From positions 124,001-188,000 of the forward strand of contig NC_079235.1 of the NCBI RefSeq assembly GCF_028502605.1: a stretch of 64,000 nt of DNA. The letters are read 5' to 3'. The notes beneath the pieces are model-generated. The model saw only the letters and a list, made by a program, of their open reading frames with translations. It was not told where the DNA came from and searched no databases. Source of the stretch: Trichoderma breve. Taxonomy: Eukaryota; Ascomycota; Sordariomycetes; Hypocreales; Hypocreaceae. Below are positions 31,169 to 41,946 of this stretch, piece after piece. How positions within the stretch are numbered: the stretch's first letter is position 1; every line of letters starts with the position of its first letter. The translations under genes were made by a program, and so were the position numbers.

Positions 31169-31707
31169 CTAATTTGGCGCCAGTAGGAGCTCACGCCAAG
31201 CAGGCAACATCGTGTTAGGGTTTTGGTAATAGTAGTGGAAAAGTAGCCCGAGGACAATGAAGAAAAATGCCGGTATGGTATGTCGACGTGATCTAAAGCC
31301 CGCTAAGCCGCCAATATTTTCTCGGGATGATGTTTCCTCCGTGTCATTGGCCTGCAGAATTTGTAACATTTAGTCCAGAACTCCCAAATACAGAGTCACG
31401 ATAACCAACCTTGCCCTCGACTACACCAATTTTGAGCTTCTTCAATATGGACCTCGCCTCTTCACTGTGGCCGGCGTCCTCAAAAAGTTCTGTAACATCC
31501 CCCCCTCCTTGGTCCAAAAGAAATTCTGGGCCACCTCTACCGGTCTTGGTTAGCATATGGAAAACTAGATATGAGTGATTGGTTATATGCTTACGGATGC
31601 TCATGCTGAAATTTTGTGACATCGTACACGCTACCCCGAACGACGATAAATAGATCCTCAGTTTTGTTGTGATGCTGGAGTTCACTCCATGTGTAAGTTT
31701 TCGACAT
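31169..31707 (-). CDS. Cytochrome b5, tail-anchored
   Basis: Electron carrier on the ER membrane that donates electrons to P450s, desaturases and hydroxylases. Exons are 31707-31595, 31536-31410 and 31351-31169, giving 140 residues. The first intron falls inside the haem motif: exon 1 ends in the codon for Pro of HPGG and exon 2 completes it. Axial ligands are His37 (HPGG) and His61 (AGHS). The start MSKTYTWSELQHHN is typical. A hydrophobic C-terminal anchor (IPAFFFIVLGLLFHYYY) is followed by a short tail. The second donor, GTTGGT, is non-consensus but phase and protein continuity support it. Its presence in the same block as the CYP504-like P450 suggests a redox partnership (inference). Confidence 0.93.
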
Positions 31708-32354
31708 TTTCAGTGAATGCAGATGGCCGAAGAAAGCAATGTCTTGAGTGATATTACAAACTTACGGTACTTCTTTGACGAATAGAGATATCGTAATAAT
31801 GATTCTTTTTAACATCCCAAGCCGTAGCTTAGTTGCAACACCTACCCCATGTCTCCAAATCTCATCCTGCCCCTTCTACTCAGTGGACCAGTGATCGCAG
31901 AGAGGCTTCCCCCACCCCCACACAATGGCTCCAAACAAACTTCCCGTCTTTACCCAGAAATATAGCGTCACTCTACTTGGCGCGGGCGACAAATTGCGGA
32001 GCTCTACTTTTCGCATTGTTCCAACTCTGATTTATATTTATGGTACGAAGGATGGGAACTGCTTGGGCTATCTCTAAGCATGCGACAAGTTATATTAGAG
32101 GTGTGCCTTCTGGTATCACGGTTCTATCTTAGAGTACACAACTTTTTGCATCCAATTTAAAGCACAATAATGGCTAGCAACATGCAGTCATACCACCGTA
32201 GGCATAGATACAGATTTGACGTCAATTTGACGTTAAGAAGATGACGCTACTTGGGCATCAGGATGCATACATCCACCACATCATATATATAAATGAGCGA
32301 TCGTCAGTCTCGCAGTGCTACTGTCAGAATATTTTTTGAGATGGAATATTCGTC
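31708..32354. promoter_or_regulatory. Divergent promoter of cytochrome b5 and MFS transporter
   Basis: 650 bp. TTCCCCCACCCCCACAC at 31908-31924 is another C-run element. TATATATAAA at 32284-32293 is a TATA box about 65 bp before the MFS start. No gene is seen. Confidence 0.45.
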
Positions 32355-34043
32355 ATGTGGTCTCTCAAGCAGCGTCGTCAAATTAAAAAGGACATACTTC
32401 GGGAGCTGAACCAAAAAGAAGAATCGCGATCGCAATCACTCTCGAACGGACGTACCGACCCAGAGGCGAATCAATCTCTGCAGTCATGTCATGGAGAAAG
32501 ATCATCACTTCATGATGGAGAACCCTTTCAACATGTGAACTGGGACCGAAAGATCTCATCAAATGGGCAATTCTTAGTCACATGTGGACCTGAAGATACG
32601 CTCAATCCACAAAACTGGCCGCTTATTTCAAGATGTAAAAATCTTTTTATATTGGCATTTCTCATATTTACCCAAGGCTGGGCAGGCGGTTCCCAATCAA
32701 TGGAGAATTCAGTAGCAAGTTCAACGTTTCATGTGAGCCAGACTACTGAAAATTTAGATACCGCGATGTATCTGTTTGGAGTTGGAACGGGCGCTCCATT
32801 TGCGGGACCATTGTCCGAGACAGTTGGAAGAAATCCTGTATATTTATTGGCTACGTTTTGCTACCTATTTTTCGTCTTGGGATCCGCGAAAGCAACCACA
32901 TTTGGTGGACGTATTACCTGCCGTTATTTTGTTGGCTTGTTCGCCAGCGCTACCTTGTCCATCAATGGATCCAGTGTCAGGGATCAGTTCAGAGATGTCA
33001 AGAGAGCCTTTGTCTTTCCAATTATAGCTTGGGTTAATGTAATAGGTGAGCGGCATGATTCCTCTACAATGCCACCCATAGATGTTGATGATGCTGACGA
33101 TTCTGAGACAGGCCCTGTTACTGCACCGGTAGCAAGTGGTTGGCTCGTTTCTAGTCCTAGATTGGGTTGGCATTGGCCCGATTGGATCACTTTAATAATC
33201 TCCGGTGTCGCGTTCTCATTTGCACTTCTGTTTCTTCCGGAAACATACATGCCGCTGCTTTTGGATTGGAGGGCGAAAGAATACCGGCGTTTGACTGGCG
33301 ATAATAGGTTTACCTCCGAGCACGCTACATCAGCAAATTTCCTGGGGCGCCTAAAACACAATGTTACACTTGGTATCACATTTTTCCGAACAGAAATTAT
33401 TGTAACAGTACTAGGCTTCTACCTTCTACTCTTATACACGCTTCTTTTCACTTCCCTGTCGGGATTCGATTTCATCTTCAAGGACACATATGGGCTCTCT
33501 ACTGGCCTTACCGGTAGTTGCTTCGCCTCTATTGCAGTAGGGTCGACGCTTTTCACATTCAGCGCACCAGGCTTATACAGCTGGGCTCGCAGAGTTACAG
33601 AACATGTGCATGGAGCAGCCGTTGAACCCGAGTTTCGACTATGGCCTGCGATCGTTACGTCGCCCATGTTGCCCCTATGTCTTTTCTGGCTCGGATGGAC
33701 CAACTACCCTCAAATTCCTATATGGTGCGGGTTGTGTGCTTGTTTGGTATTCGGTATTGTCTTAACTGCATTTTATGTGAGCAGTTATGAATACATAATA
33801 GATAGCTACGGTGATCATTCAGCTATCGCTCTTGCGAGTGTTACATCCGTACGGTACTTGGCTGCAGGTGGAATGGTAATGGCTACGCGCCCAATGTACA
33901 CGGCCATTGGTGTCCATTGGACAATGACACTCTTGGGTTGTGTTGCGGCTATTCTTAGCCCTGCGCCGTTACTGTTCTGGTTCTATGGACCCAAGCTCAG
34001 ATTAAACAGTAAATATGCGAAGAATCCACAACAAGGAGGATAA
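32355..34043 (+). CDS. MFS transporter, DHA1-like drug/polyamine exporter family
   Basis: Twelve-helix plasma-membrane transporter. Exons are 32355-33045 and 33112-34043, giving 540 residues. The 66-bp intron is a multiple of three and stop-free; removing it joins NVIG to PVTAPV as in the family. The N-terminal cytosolic part is followed by DPxNWP-like NPQNWPLISRCKN. The loop 2-3 motif appears as GPLSETVGRNPVY, and the central PETYMPLLLDWRAKEYR loop is typical of fungal DHA1 members. The motif C region reads GPVTAPVASG instead of the usual GPxxGPxxGG. A role in efflux of a toxic substrate or intermediate is inferred. It marks the right end of the candidate block. Confidence 0.9.
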   Translation: MWSLKQRRQIKKDILRELNQKEESRSQSLSNGRTDPEANQSLQSCHGERSSLHDGEPFQHVNWDRKISSNGQFLVTCGPEDTLNPQNWPLISRCKNLFILAFLIFTQGWAGGSQSMENSVASSTFHVSQTTENLDTAMYLFGVGTGAPFAGPLSETVGRNPVYLLATFCYLFFVLGSAKATTFGGRITCRYFVGLFASATLSINGSSVRDQFRDVKRAFVFPIIAWVNVIGERHDSSTMPPIDVDDADDSETGPVTAPVASGWLVSSPRLGWHWPDWITLIISGVAFSFALLFLPETYMPLLLDWRAKEYRRLTGDNRFTSEHATSANFLGRLKHNVTLGITFFRTEIIVTVLGFYLLLLYTLLFTSLSGFDFIFKDTYGLSTGLTGSCFASIAVGSTLFTFSAPGLYSWARRVTEHVHGAAVEPEFRLWPAIVTSPMLPLCLFWLGWTNYPQIPIWCGLCACLVFGIVLTAFYVSSYEYIIDSYGDHSAIALASVTSVRYLAAGGMVMATRPMYTAIGVHWTMTLLGCVAAILSPAPLLFWFYGPKLRLNSKYAKNPQQGG

Positions 34044-34243
34044 GAGTCACTTTATAGCAATCAAGTTTTGAATTACAGGATTATTGGATAGTTAACGCAA
34101 TGTCTATTCGTGCAGAACTATGAGATTGTTACTCTATAGAGTATTATAGGCTGCAGTCAAGCACCAGACTCCTATCCTCCTCAAACAACAGGTACCTTTC
34201 TGGCTTAATGCCACTCAGATTTTGTTTTATCAGGCGGCTTGCG

Positions 34244-36129
34244 TTAGATATCTGCCTGATCGAAGTTGCGGATAAAGTCATAGTAAAACTTTACCATATT
34301 CACATGCTCGCTCATTAAGAGCTTTTCATTAACGCCATGGATGTTACCGAAAGATTTCAGGCTTCCGGGACTCCACCTATAAATGTTCTTGGATAGATCT
34401 GTAATAGTACGTAGAGTCAGTATTACAACGTGGAGATATTATATGCACTCATCAAAACTTACCTAGATAGTGGCGAGTGTCAGTGTTGCCAGTCATTGCC
34501 CCTGGAGCTGGAACAACAACCCTAGCTTCATCTGCATATGTGTAGCGAACCGTACCAGCAAAAACATCCCACACAGCTCCCTTCGTTGGAGACTGGGGTG
34601 TTACATAGGATCTCTTTCTTCCTTCGAGAACCAATTTTCCGTTATAGATAGGCTCCCAGGTCGCGTTGACTTCGTTGCCTCTACCTGCACGTGTCTGTCC
34701 AATGGAATCAAGATAGGCATCGTAGTCCTCGTCTCCTTCAAAGGCATGTAGAGTGAGATTATACTTGTGAACCACTTTTTGAACTAGACCTACTATGCGG
34801 TGTTGAATGCTGCCAATACTATCCTGGGGAGCATACCGATGATTCACGCCCAGAGTAGTAAACTCGGGCAACGAATTGATCTTTTGGCCACCTGCAATCC
34901 AATTCACGGCTTGTGATGTTTGGATAAAGTATTGCGTCTCTCGCTGTGTTTGCGCCAACAGCTTGGCAGCATTGTCAAGCAGGCCCCAATTGATATACCC
35001 GGTTAGTGCAGGTAGAGCGTACGGTGAGTATCGCGTGAAGCAAATAAGGCCCTGGTGGATCGGCCCATCTGGAATAATCTTTGGTATAAAAGGGCTTGAT
35101 TCCAATGATGTGACAATTTCTGACATCATACCAATAGAGGTGTGCGGAGTTGGTGTCGAACTGTGGCCTCCAATGACTTCGAGATCGAACCACACGTCGA
35201 GGTACCCTTTCTCGTAGACGGCAGGCAAAGCGTAGAGCACATCGCCAACTTTCTGAAGCCCTGCACCACCTTCATCAAGAATGACGGCGATTCCATCTTT
35301 ACCATAACGCTCTTCAAGATGCTTAGCTATCGATGCTGCACCGCGAAAGCCCGAGCATTCTTCATCGAAGCCGAATGCAAAAATGACTGTGCGACGGGGC
35401 TCGTAGTTTTCTTGTGAGAGAAGCGATTCCATTGCTGACATGAGGGCTGTAATGGCTGATTTATCATCTGAAGCCCCGCGGCCATAGAGATATCCACTCT
35501 TCTTGTCGTAAAAAGCATCAAACGGCGGATGATCCCAATCTGCTAACGTTGCGTTCTCTACCGGCACGACATCCTGATGGGCTGTTAGGAGAATAGGTGC
35601 TAATGAGGTATCCGTGCCCTCGATTGTATACACGAGACCGAATCTGTTAATGGTTTCTACCCATGCTCTATCATTGCTATGATAGTCTCAGCATCTGTTT
35701 GGCGGATTTTGATGAATACAGTGAGACAACTAATAAGACTCACATCAATGGGTAATGCTTCTCTAGCACTTTTGGGATCTCATCAAATGGCTTCCATCGA
35801 TCGTCCGTGTCGAAGTCTCCGAGATCGTCATAACAAATCGAATCAACTTGGACAAGGGGCTGATGACGCTCAACCAGTGTTTCAAGCGCTTCTTGGCTTG
35901 AAAACAAATCATGAGAACTATAGAGCCCGTCATCCGAAGGATCAAGAGGATCAGCCAAGTTACATTTAAACCGAGCTTGCTCAGCCTTGGGAAAGGTAGC
36001 AGCACTGCGGTCACCAAAACCAAGAGGTAGTTGATTGGCAAGTCTGGCTACAGAACTCGCGGGCCAGAACTCAAATGCAGATGCAGAGAGGAAAGTGCCG
36101 GCAAGCAGCACTTTCTTTGTATTCATCAT
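34244..36129 (-). CDS. Peptidase M20 family carboxypeptidase (CPS1-like)
   Basis: Zinc metallo-carboxypeptidase. Exons are 36129-35744, 35676-34463 and 34398-34244, giving 584 residues. An N-terminal hydrophobic segment (VLLAGTFLSASAFEF) acts as signal or anchor, so the enzyme is vacuolar or secreted. Zinc ligands and catalysis: TAHQDVVPV, YGRGASDDKSA, the catalytic FDEECSGF, DEGGAG, and the terminal His in NTDTRHYL, which is completed across the last intron. Introns are 67 and 64 bp with GTGAGT and GTAAGT donors. Two adjacent ATGs (36129 and 36126) are possible starts. It releases C-terminal amino acids from peptides. No link to the neighbouring catabolic block is evident. Confidence 0.93.
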
Positions 36130-38135
36130 TGTAAAGAATCAGGCTTATAGCAGGTGGAAGACATAAATTGGTATGGACCGAAGAATCTTTGAACGGGCAT
36201 TCCACCCTCACTTTATAGAGCTCCAAGACGTACCATAACTGGTTTGTACATGTGGGGAAAATGCAACCATGACATGACGGACTCTCCCGAAACACATGTG
36301 ATGCTCCATGCTAAGTCTCAGGCCATTTCTACAAACAAGAATTCCATGTTTGACGTACGAGGCGGCCTGTTAATATGCAGGGGGACTTTGTATCCCGAGG
36401 GTACACAGGGTGGAGAAGAGATCATAGCGAATGAATCCACGAGAAGTGGAATAAAAATCAGCGAAGTGCAGATCGGGCCGCACTGGTGAGTTTAATATCC
36501 GTGCACAACAGGTATCTGTGAACGAATGCTCGGGCAGAAATGAACACAAAGGGAGACATCAAAGTGGATTTCTTGCAGGACAAATTCCACTGTTTGCTTC
36601 ACCGATCGGAAGAAAGAGCGAATCATTTCATTATACGTCACCATATGTTCCGAATCATGCATTTTACGTGATACAAGGCAGTCTGTGCTTCGTACACGTC
36701 ACAAGCATTGAACTTGTCCACCAGTCACACTTCGCTTCTCTCTCGAACCTGAAAGGGTAGCCGTAATGCCAAGCTCGACGGTACTTAGAGAGCAAATACA
36801 AGAATCAGCAACGTAAGGAAGTGGGTATTAAAGTGAACAGTAGTCTATAGTAGAGGCACAACGTGTTTCCACCAGTATATGCGAACTTAGCCTCGAGAAG
36901 GAAGGATTAGAGATGTGTTAAAGGACACAGGGCGTTCTACAACTGCAGTACATGTCATTTTGTATTTAAATTTCCAGGACATCACGTCTGAAATGCAGAA
37001 CTGTCCAGCTTTTACTCTATGAGATGGCTTTATCCAGACTCTCTAAAGAGTTGCAGCAGCCCATCAATGGTCAAAGAATATCAGCCCGTACATATTCTGG
37101 GATGAAGGCTTCTTGATCCATGAGACAACTAATGGATGTATTTGTAGTTGGCAAATTTCGATACCTCATTGAATGCTTTGCCTCATGTGAGAGTAAAGTA
37201 CAGCAGCTGAGTTTCAATGTTATGAAACAATTTCGTGGCGTGTAGGGATAATAGATCTACTGAGGTCGAATGCTTGTCTGGCGCATTACAAGATGCCTCC
37301 TTAAGAACAAACGATGGCCAGGGAAACACCAAGAGAACGTCAATGACTACAAATGAGTTCTATTGGTGCAAATCGCGAAACTCCATTTGCATACGCGACG
37401 GTTGAAGGTTACTTGCTTTAAACTGTTCTAGTATATTAGTGCTCAGAATGGAAACAAGGAGGAGGTGAGGTGGATCCTCGTAAAGTGGCTGCAAGAACTC
37501 ACTTTTCCTGACAACCGCTGGATGAGTAGTAGTGCCAAGAGTAATGAAATAGCGGACATAGAAATTATTGCCTTTTAAATGAAATATTCAGAGATTTTAT
37601 ATTTTACCTTGTATCTTTAATTCTCATCGTCGGTTTGCATGCTTCTGATTGGTGCGCATAGCCAAAACTCCAAACCTGGGGTAAAGTATACCGAAATACC
37701 CACCCCTAGGTTAGCGGAGTGTGTTGTTCCACCTCTGATACTTGTGAAGACCAACTTTACGTGCGTCACAAGGCCCTGTTCATGCAACATTGGAGATGAA
37801 AAGTAGTATTTTGACAAGGTTATATAGGCTGTTTTGGTTGTGACTTGCAGAATAGTAAAGAAAATTAGTAAATAATATGCAGCTAATCCGTGGTATTTGA
37901 GGAGGTTCTTGCTGGTTCAGCAGCACCAATGAATGTGGAAGAAGACATTGTAAATAGACACTGAAAAAAAATATAAAAGGCCAGCTTTTTACCACACAAC
38001 TCTGAAGGTGATCTCTACAGCATATCCATTCCGTTTAGGTGGCTATTTAATCCTCTTGTTGAAGAACCCTTCAAAGCACTTATAAGTGCGGCGTTGTTGA
38101 CTATCTCGTCTTCCTCCCATCTAAAACTATCAGCC
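36130..38135. other. 2-kb intergenic region, divergent promoters
   Basis: It lies between the divergent carboxypeptidase and arabinofuranosidase genes. Open frames up to about 80 codons show no family. TATAAAA is at 37972-37978. GGCTAT (GGCWWW type) occurs at 38040-38045 and, as its complement, near 37660. No RNA gene or repeat is seen. Confidence 0.45.
37972..37978 (+). promoter_or_regulatory. TATA box of arabinofuranosidase gene
   Basis: TATAAAA about 160 bp before the ATG, after an A-rich run. Position suits a fungal core promoter with a long leader. Confidence 0.35.
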
Positions 38136-39635
38136 ATGCATTCACGTGTCAGTAAGGCTCTGGGGCTTGTTGCCACAAGTTCCCTGGTCACTGCTGGGCC
38201 CTGTGACATTTATTCCTCGGGCGGCACACCTTGTGTTGCCGCTCATAGCACTACTCGTGCCCTATACAGCGCTTATACTGGGCCGCTGTATCAGGTCAAG
38301 CGAGGATCTGATGGCGCTACAACCACCATATCACCACTTTCTAGCGGTGTTGCCAATGCTGCCGCCCAAGACTCTTTCTGTGCTGGCACAACATGCCTTA
38401 TCACAATTATATACGACCAGTCGGGCCGTGGAAACCACCTTACCCAGGCCCCTCCTGGTGGCTTCAATGGCCCAGAGTCCAATGGCTACGATAACCTCGC
38501 CAGCGCAATTGGCGCGCCAGTGACGCTCAATGGTCAGAAAGCGTACGGAGTCTTCATCTCCCCTGGCACTGGCTATCGCAATAACGCCGCCAGTGGCACA
38601 GCTAAAGGCGACGCTGCAGAAGGCATGTACGCAGTTCTCGACGGAACCCACTACAACGGTGCCTGCTGCTTTGACTATGGCAATGCCGAGACAAGCAGTC
38701 GTGATACGGGCAATGGCCACATGGAAGCCATTTATTATGGTGACAGCACCGTCTGGGGCACCGGCTCTGGCAATGGCCCTTGGATAATGGCGGATCTTGA
38801 GAACGGCCTGTTCTCTGGATCTGCTGTCCACAACAACGCCGGAGATCCGTCAATCTCCTACCGATTCGTCACTGCAGCCGTCAAGGGGCAGCCAAACCAA
38901 TGGGCAATCCGCGGCGGTAACTCTGCATCTGGCTCGTTGTCAACATTTTACAACGGCGCACGCCCATCAGCATCTGGCTACAACCCGATGAGCAAAGAAG
39001 GTGCCATTATTCTCGGCATCGGCGGCGACAACAGTAATGGTGCTCAAGGTACCTTTTATGAGGGCGTCATGACCTCTGGTTATCCTTCTGATGCAACTGA
39101 GAATTCAGTACAAGCCAATATTGTAGCCGCCAAATACGCTGTCACATCGCTGACTAGTGGACCAGCGCTCACTACTGGTTCTTCAGTCTCGCTACGCGCC
39201 ACCACAGCCTGCTGTACCACGCGATATATTACACATTCTGGCTCTACAGTCAATACCCAGGTCGTTTCATCGTCTAGTGCTACCGCTTTGAAACAGCAGG
39301 CCAGCTGGACTGTCCGAGCTGGCCTGGGCAACAGCGGCTGCTTCTCGTTTGAGTCCAAGGACACTCCCGGCAGCTACATTCGTCACAACAACTTTGTACT
39401 CTTGCTCAATGCCAATGATGGTAGCAAACAGTTTGCTGAAGACGCAACCTTTTGCCCACAGGCCGGCCTCAATGGCCAGGGTAACTCACTCCGAGCTTGG
39501 GGATACCCAACCCGTTACTTCCGTCATTACGACAACGTTCTTTACGTTGCCAGCAATGGTGGTGTTCACACGTTCGACGCTACCGGCTCGTTTAATGATG
39601 ACGTGAGTTTTGTAATCAGTGCCAGTTTTGCTTAA
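38136..39635 (+). CDS. abfB: Secreted GH54 alpha-L-arabinofuranosidase with CBM42
   Basis: Releases arabinose side chains from arabinoxylan and arabinan. Single exon, 499 residues. Signal peptide 1-20 ends before GPCDIYSSGGTPCVAAHSTT, the characteristic mature N-terminus. The GH54 domain spans about 21-335: the nucleophile Glu222 is in MADLENG and the acid/base Asp298 in GIGGDNSN. These correspond to Glu221/Asp297 of the Aspergillus kawachii enzyme. A vicinal Cys pair (CC) is at 177-178. The C-terminal AbfB/CBM42 domain, about 340-499, has the repeated SLRATT, YIRHNNF and RYFRHYD patterns that bind arabinose branches. The ATG at 38136 fits the signal peptide; the upstream frame starts with TTG. 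It functionally complements the xylanase in this window. Confidence 0.97.
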   Translation: MHSRVSKALGLVATSSLVTAGPCDIYSSGGTPCVAAHSTTRALYSAYTGPLYQVKRGSDGATTTISPLSSGVANAAAQDSFCAGTTCLITIIYDQSGRGNHLTQAPPGGFNGPESNGYDNLASAIGAPVTLNGQKAYGVFISPGTGYRNNAASGTAKGDAAEGMYAVLDGTHYNGACCFDYGNAETSSRDTGNGHMEAIYYGDSTVWGTGSGNGPWIMADLENGLFSGSAVHNNAGDPSISYRFVTAAVKGQPNQWAIRGGNSASGSLSTFYNGARPSASGYNPMSKEGAIILGIGGDNSNGAQGTFYEGVMTSGYPSDATENSVQANIVAAKYAVTSLTSGPALTTGSSVSLRATTACCTTRYITHSGSTVNTQVVSSSSATALKQQASWTVRAGLGNSGCFSFESKDTPGSYIRHNNFVLLLNANDGSKQFAEDATFCPQAGLNGQGNSLRAWGYPTRYFRHYDNVLYVASNGGVHTFDATGSFNDDVSFVISASFA

Positions 39636-40361
39636 ACGGAGGAATGCATGATGGATCCTTTGATGTAACCTATCTCCGATCTTCTTTGCCTATGTAAAGC
39701 AAGGTTGTGGATCTTCTGTCAGCGAACTACAGATGTAGATCTAGATCCTCGAGCAGGGATCCAGACATACTAGCAGCAGGATGGTTAACATTGCTTTTAG
39801 CCAATCAAATCAATATACGTGCATAGTTTGAACCAACTTACATGAAACACCGTGTCATTCAATGAAGGAGGATTAAGCACTTATATGTCACAAGTCCTTC
39901 TATCCAAGTTTGGTGGCTTTGATGCCCTCCCGATGCAGTCCAATTTGGAGTCAGTAGATATGATGTGCTGAGAATCGATTCCACAGTGAAACTAAAGTCC
40001 AACCAGAGCAAATTCACATTCGATGAAAATGTATGTCTTGTTTAGCCTACAACCTATTACGCAACTTGTAGAAGCTCAGCCCGCGTGCTATACAGCTTTT
40101 AGAGTCATGAGCGGCCAGATCACGTAATCAGACCTCGCCTGTCAGACTTTGAACAAGATCCTTCAAAAGCCTATTCATATTCATAGCAATCCATTTAATT
40201 TGTCTCATCATGCGTAGAGCAGCAAATAATCATTCCTAAGCGGCATTATGTTGAAATGATTGGGGCGTTGATACACTCTACTAGCCCGATATATCTGCTC
40301 TGCCATTTTTCCATCGAACTAGGCTACTATTCGCAAAGATTTCGTAACGGCTTGTTCATCT
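39636..40361. other. Intergenic region
   Basis: About 725 bp, AT-rich, with no gene or recognised element. Confidence 0.4.
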
Positions 40362-41650
40362 ATGAAGATGAGCAGCGAAACTCCTGAATCAGTGCGCAGC
40401 GGTGCACCAGCAGTGCTGCACAAGCCACCGCCTCTGACGGCAAAGATATTGTATTCGATGATTCTCTATGCTGGCAAAAGCCTTGCCGCTTTATCACGAG
40501 GGCTTCAAGGGCTAAAAGAGGTTATTTGGCCTCCAAATGTTAGGCCTGACCTTATCAAGACGTATCAATGCCGGCCTCATCTACCAGTTCGGTCAGTGAA
40601 ACCCATTATATTACACAGTGAACGCTCTCTTATAATCGATGGATTGCGCTCAGGATCTTCCTCCCAGCTTCCCACGATGCGTCGTCGCTCCATGTCCATC
40701 CTGTTCTATTTGTTATAGTTGGAGGTGGATGGTTTATGGGTTACAATAAGGAGCACGATGAGTGGAATCGCGCCTTCGCTCATACTCAATCTACTATTGT
40801 TATTGGACTTGATCATTCCAAGGCACCGAGGACCCCGTTTCCAGGACCAGTTCATGACATTGAAGCCTTGATGCTTGCCGCCCTAGCTGATGAAACCATC
40901 CCCATTGATCGCTCATCTCACTATACTACGAACCGCGTTGCTATCCTCGGTTTTGCCTCTGGAGGCAACCTCGCGCTCGCAGTCAGCCAACTACCCTCAA
41001 TACACAATCATTCCCTTGCGCCAGCTGCTGTCATGTGCGTCGCCGGTGTTCTCGACTTATCAATCACAACGGAGGGAAAACTGGAGAACCGATATTACAA
41101 GCCAGCCTTGAAGCCGTCAAAGCGCGGTGGCAAAGACAGTCTTGGCCCTGTCATGCCGGCTCTGTGTTGGGGATACGTTCCATACGGTGTAGATCTGTGT
41201 AATCCGCTCCTAAGCCCTGGATATGCAGACCTGTCGATGCTCCCCGCTCATGTGTGCTTGGTTGGCGCTGAGCTCGACTTTCTTGCGCACGAAGCCTGGC
41301 GCTTGGCATGTCGGCTGTCGCGTGAAGGTGCCGGAGTTGACCACGGAACACCAGATCCTGGGAGCAGAGAGACCCAGTGGCGAATTGTTGGACAAGAGCA
41401 AGTTCATTCTGGCAACCCCCTGCGCGGGCTTGGAGAGGGAGTCGCCGATGAGCGGTTTGCATTTGAAGAGCATTGGCAGGGCGGCGGCGTCAAGTGGTTG
41501 CTTGTCCCTGACGTTTTGCATGGATTTGATAATCGCTTTTACCGCGAGATGGATACTCATCGAGAGGATATCCGGGATGCAGAGGTAAAGACTGAGGCAT
41601 ACATGAGAGAGCTGGGAACATGGTTACGAGAACGAGTTTGGAGATTGTAG
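40362..41650 (+). CDS. Alpha/beta-hydrolase fold-3 esterase-like protein with altered catalytic motifs
   Basis: Exons are 40362-40591 and 40654-41650 (62-bp intron, GTCAGT donor), giving 408 residues. The fold matches HSL-type fungal esterases: the oxyanion strand is LFVIVGGGWFMG, then GLDHSKAPRTPFPGPVHDI, ALCWGYVPYG, an acid site ELDFLAHEAW and a His in VPDVLHGFDN. Two key motifs deviate. HGGG reads VGGG (residues 99-102). The nucleophile elbow, normally GFSAGG or GDSAGG, reads GFASGG (176-181), so Ser and Ala have traded places. It may be a pseudo-enzyme or use a shifted Ser179. The frame is otherwise intact. An ATG at 40368 is an alternative start. Confidence 0.82.
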
Positions 41651-41946
41651 CACATGGGCATTTTCACGCTCTTTGGATGCTTGACAGAGAAGTGATTTGC
41701 AGACCAGATTGGATTGCATGCGAAAAAGAAATTGTTTAATATCAGCTTTACTATGGATGATTGAAAGACCATCGTGGTGAAACGTGGGTGTATATGATTG
41801 TATATTGGACGGTCCAAACTTCTCCTCTTAAATCACAAGACTTAGCAGCAATAGGCAATCTAAATATACAACAAGTATCCATTCTATGTCGCTATAGATA
41901 CAGCAAAAGATGGGCGAAGTGTAGACTGTAACGTGCGTGATCTTGA

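Noticed and set aside
38331..38831. 166-codon minus-strand frame
   Set aside because: Antisense shadow of the GH54 arabinofuranosidase, produced by its GC-rich codon use.
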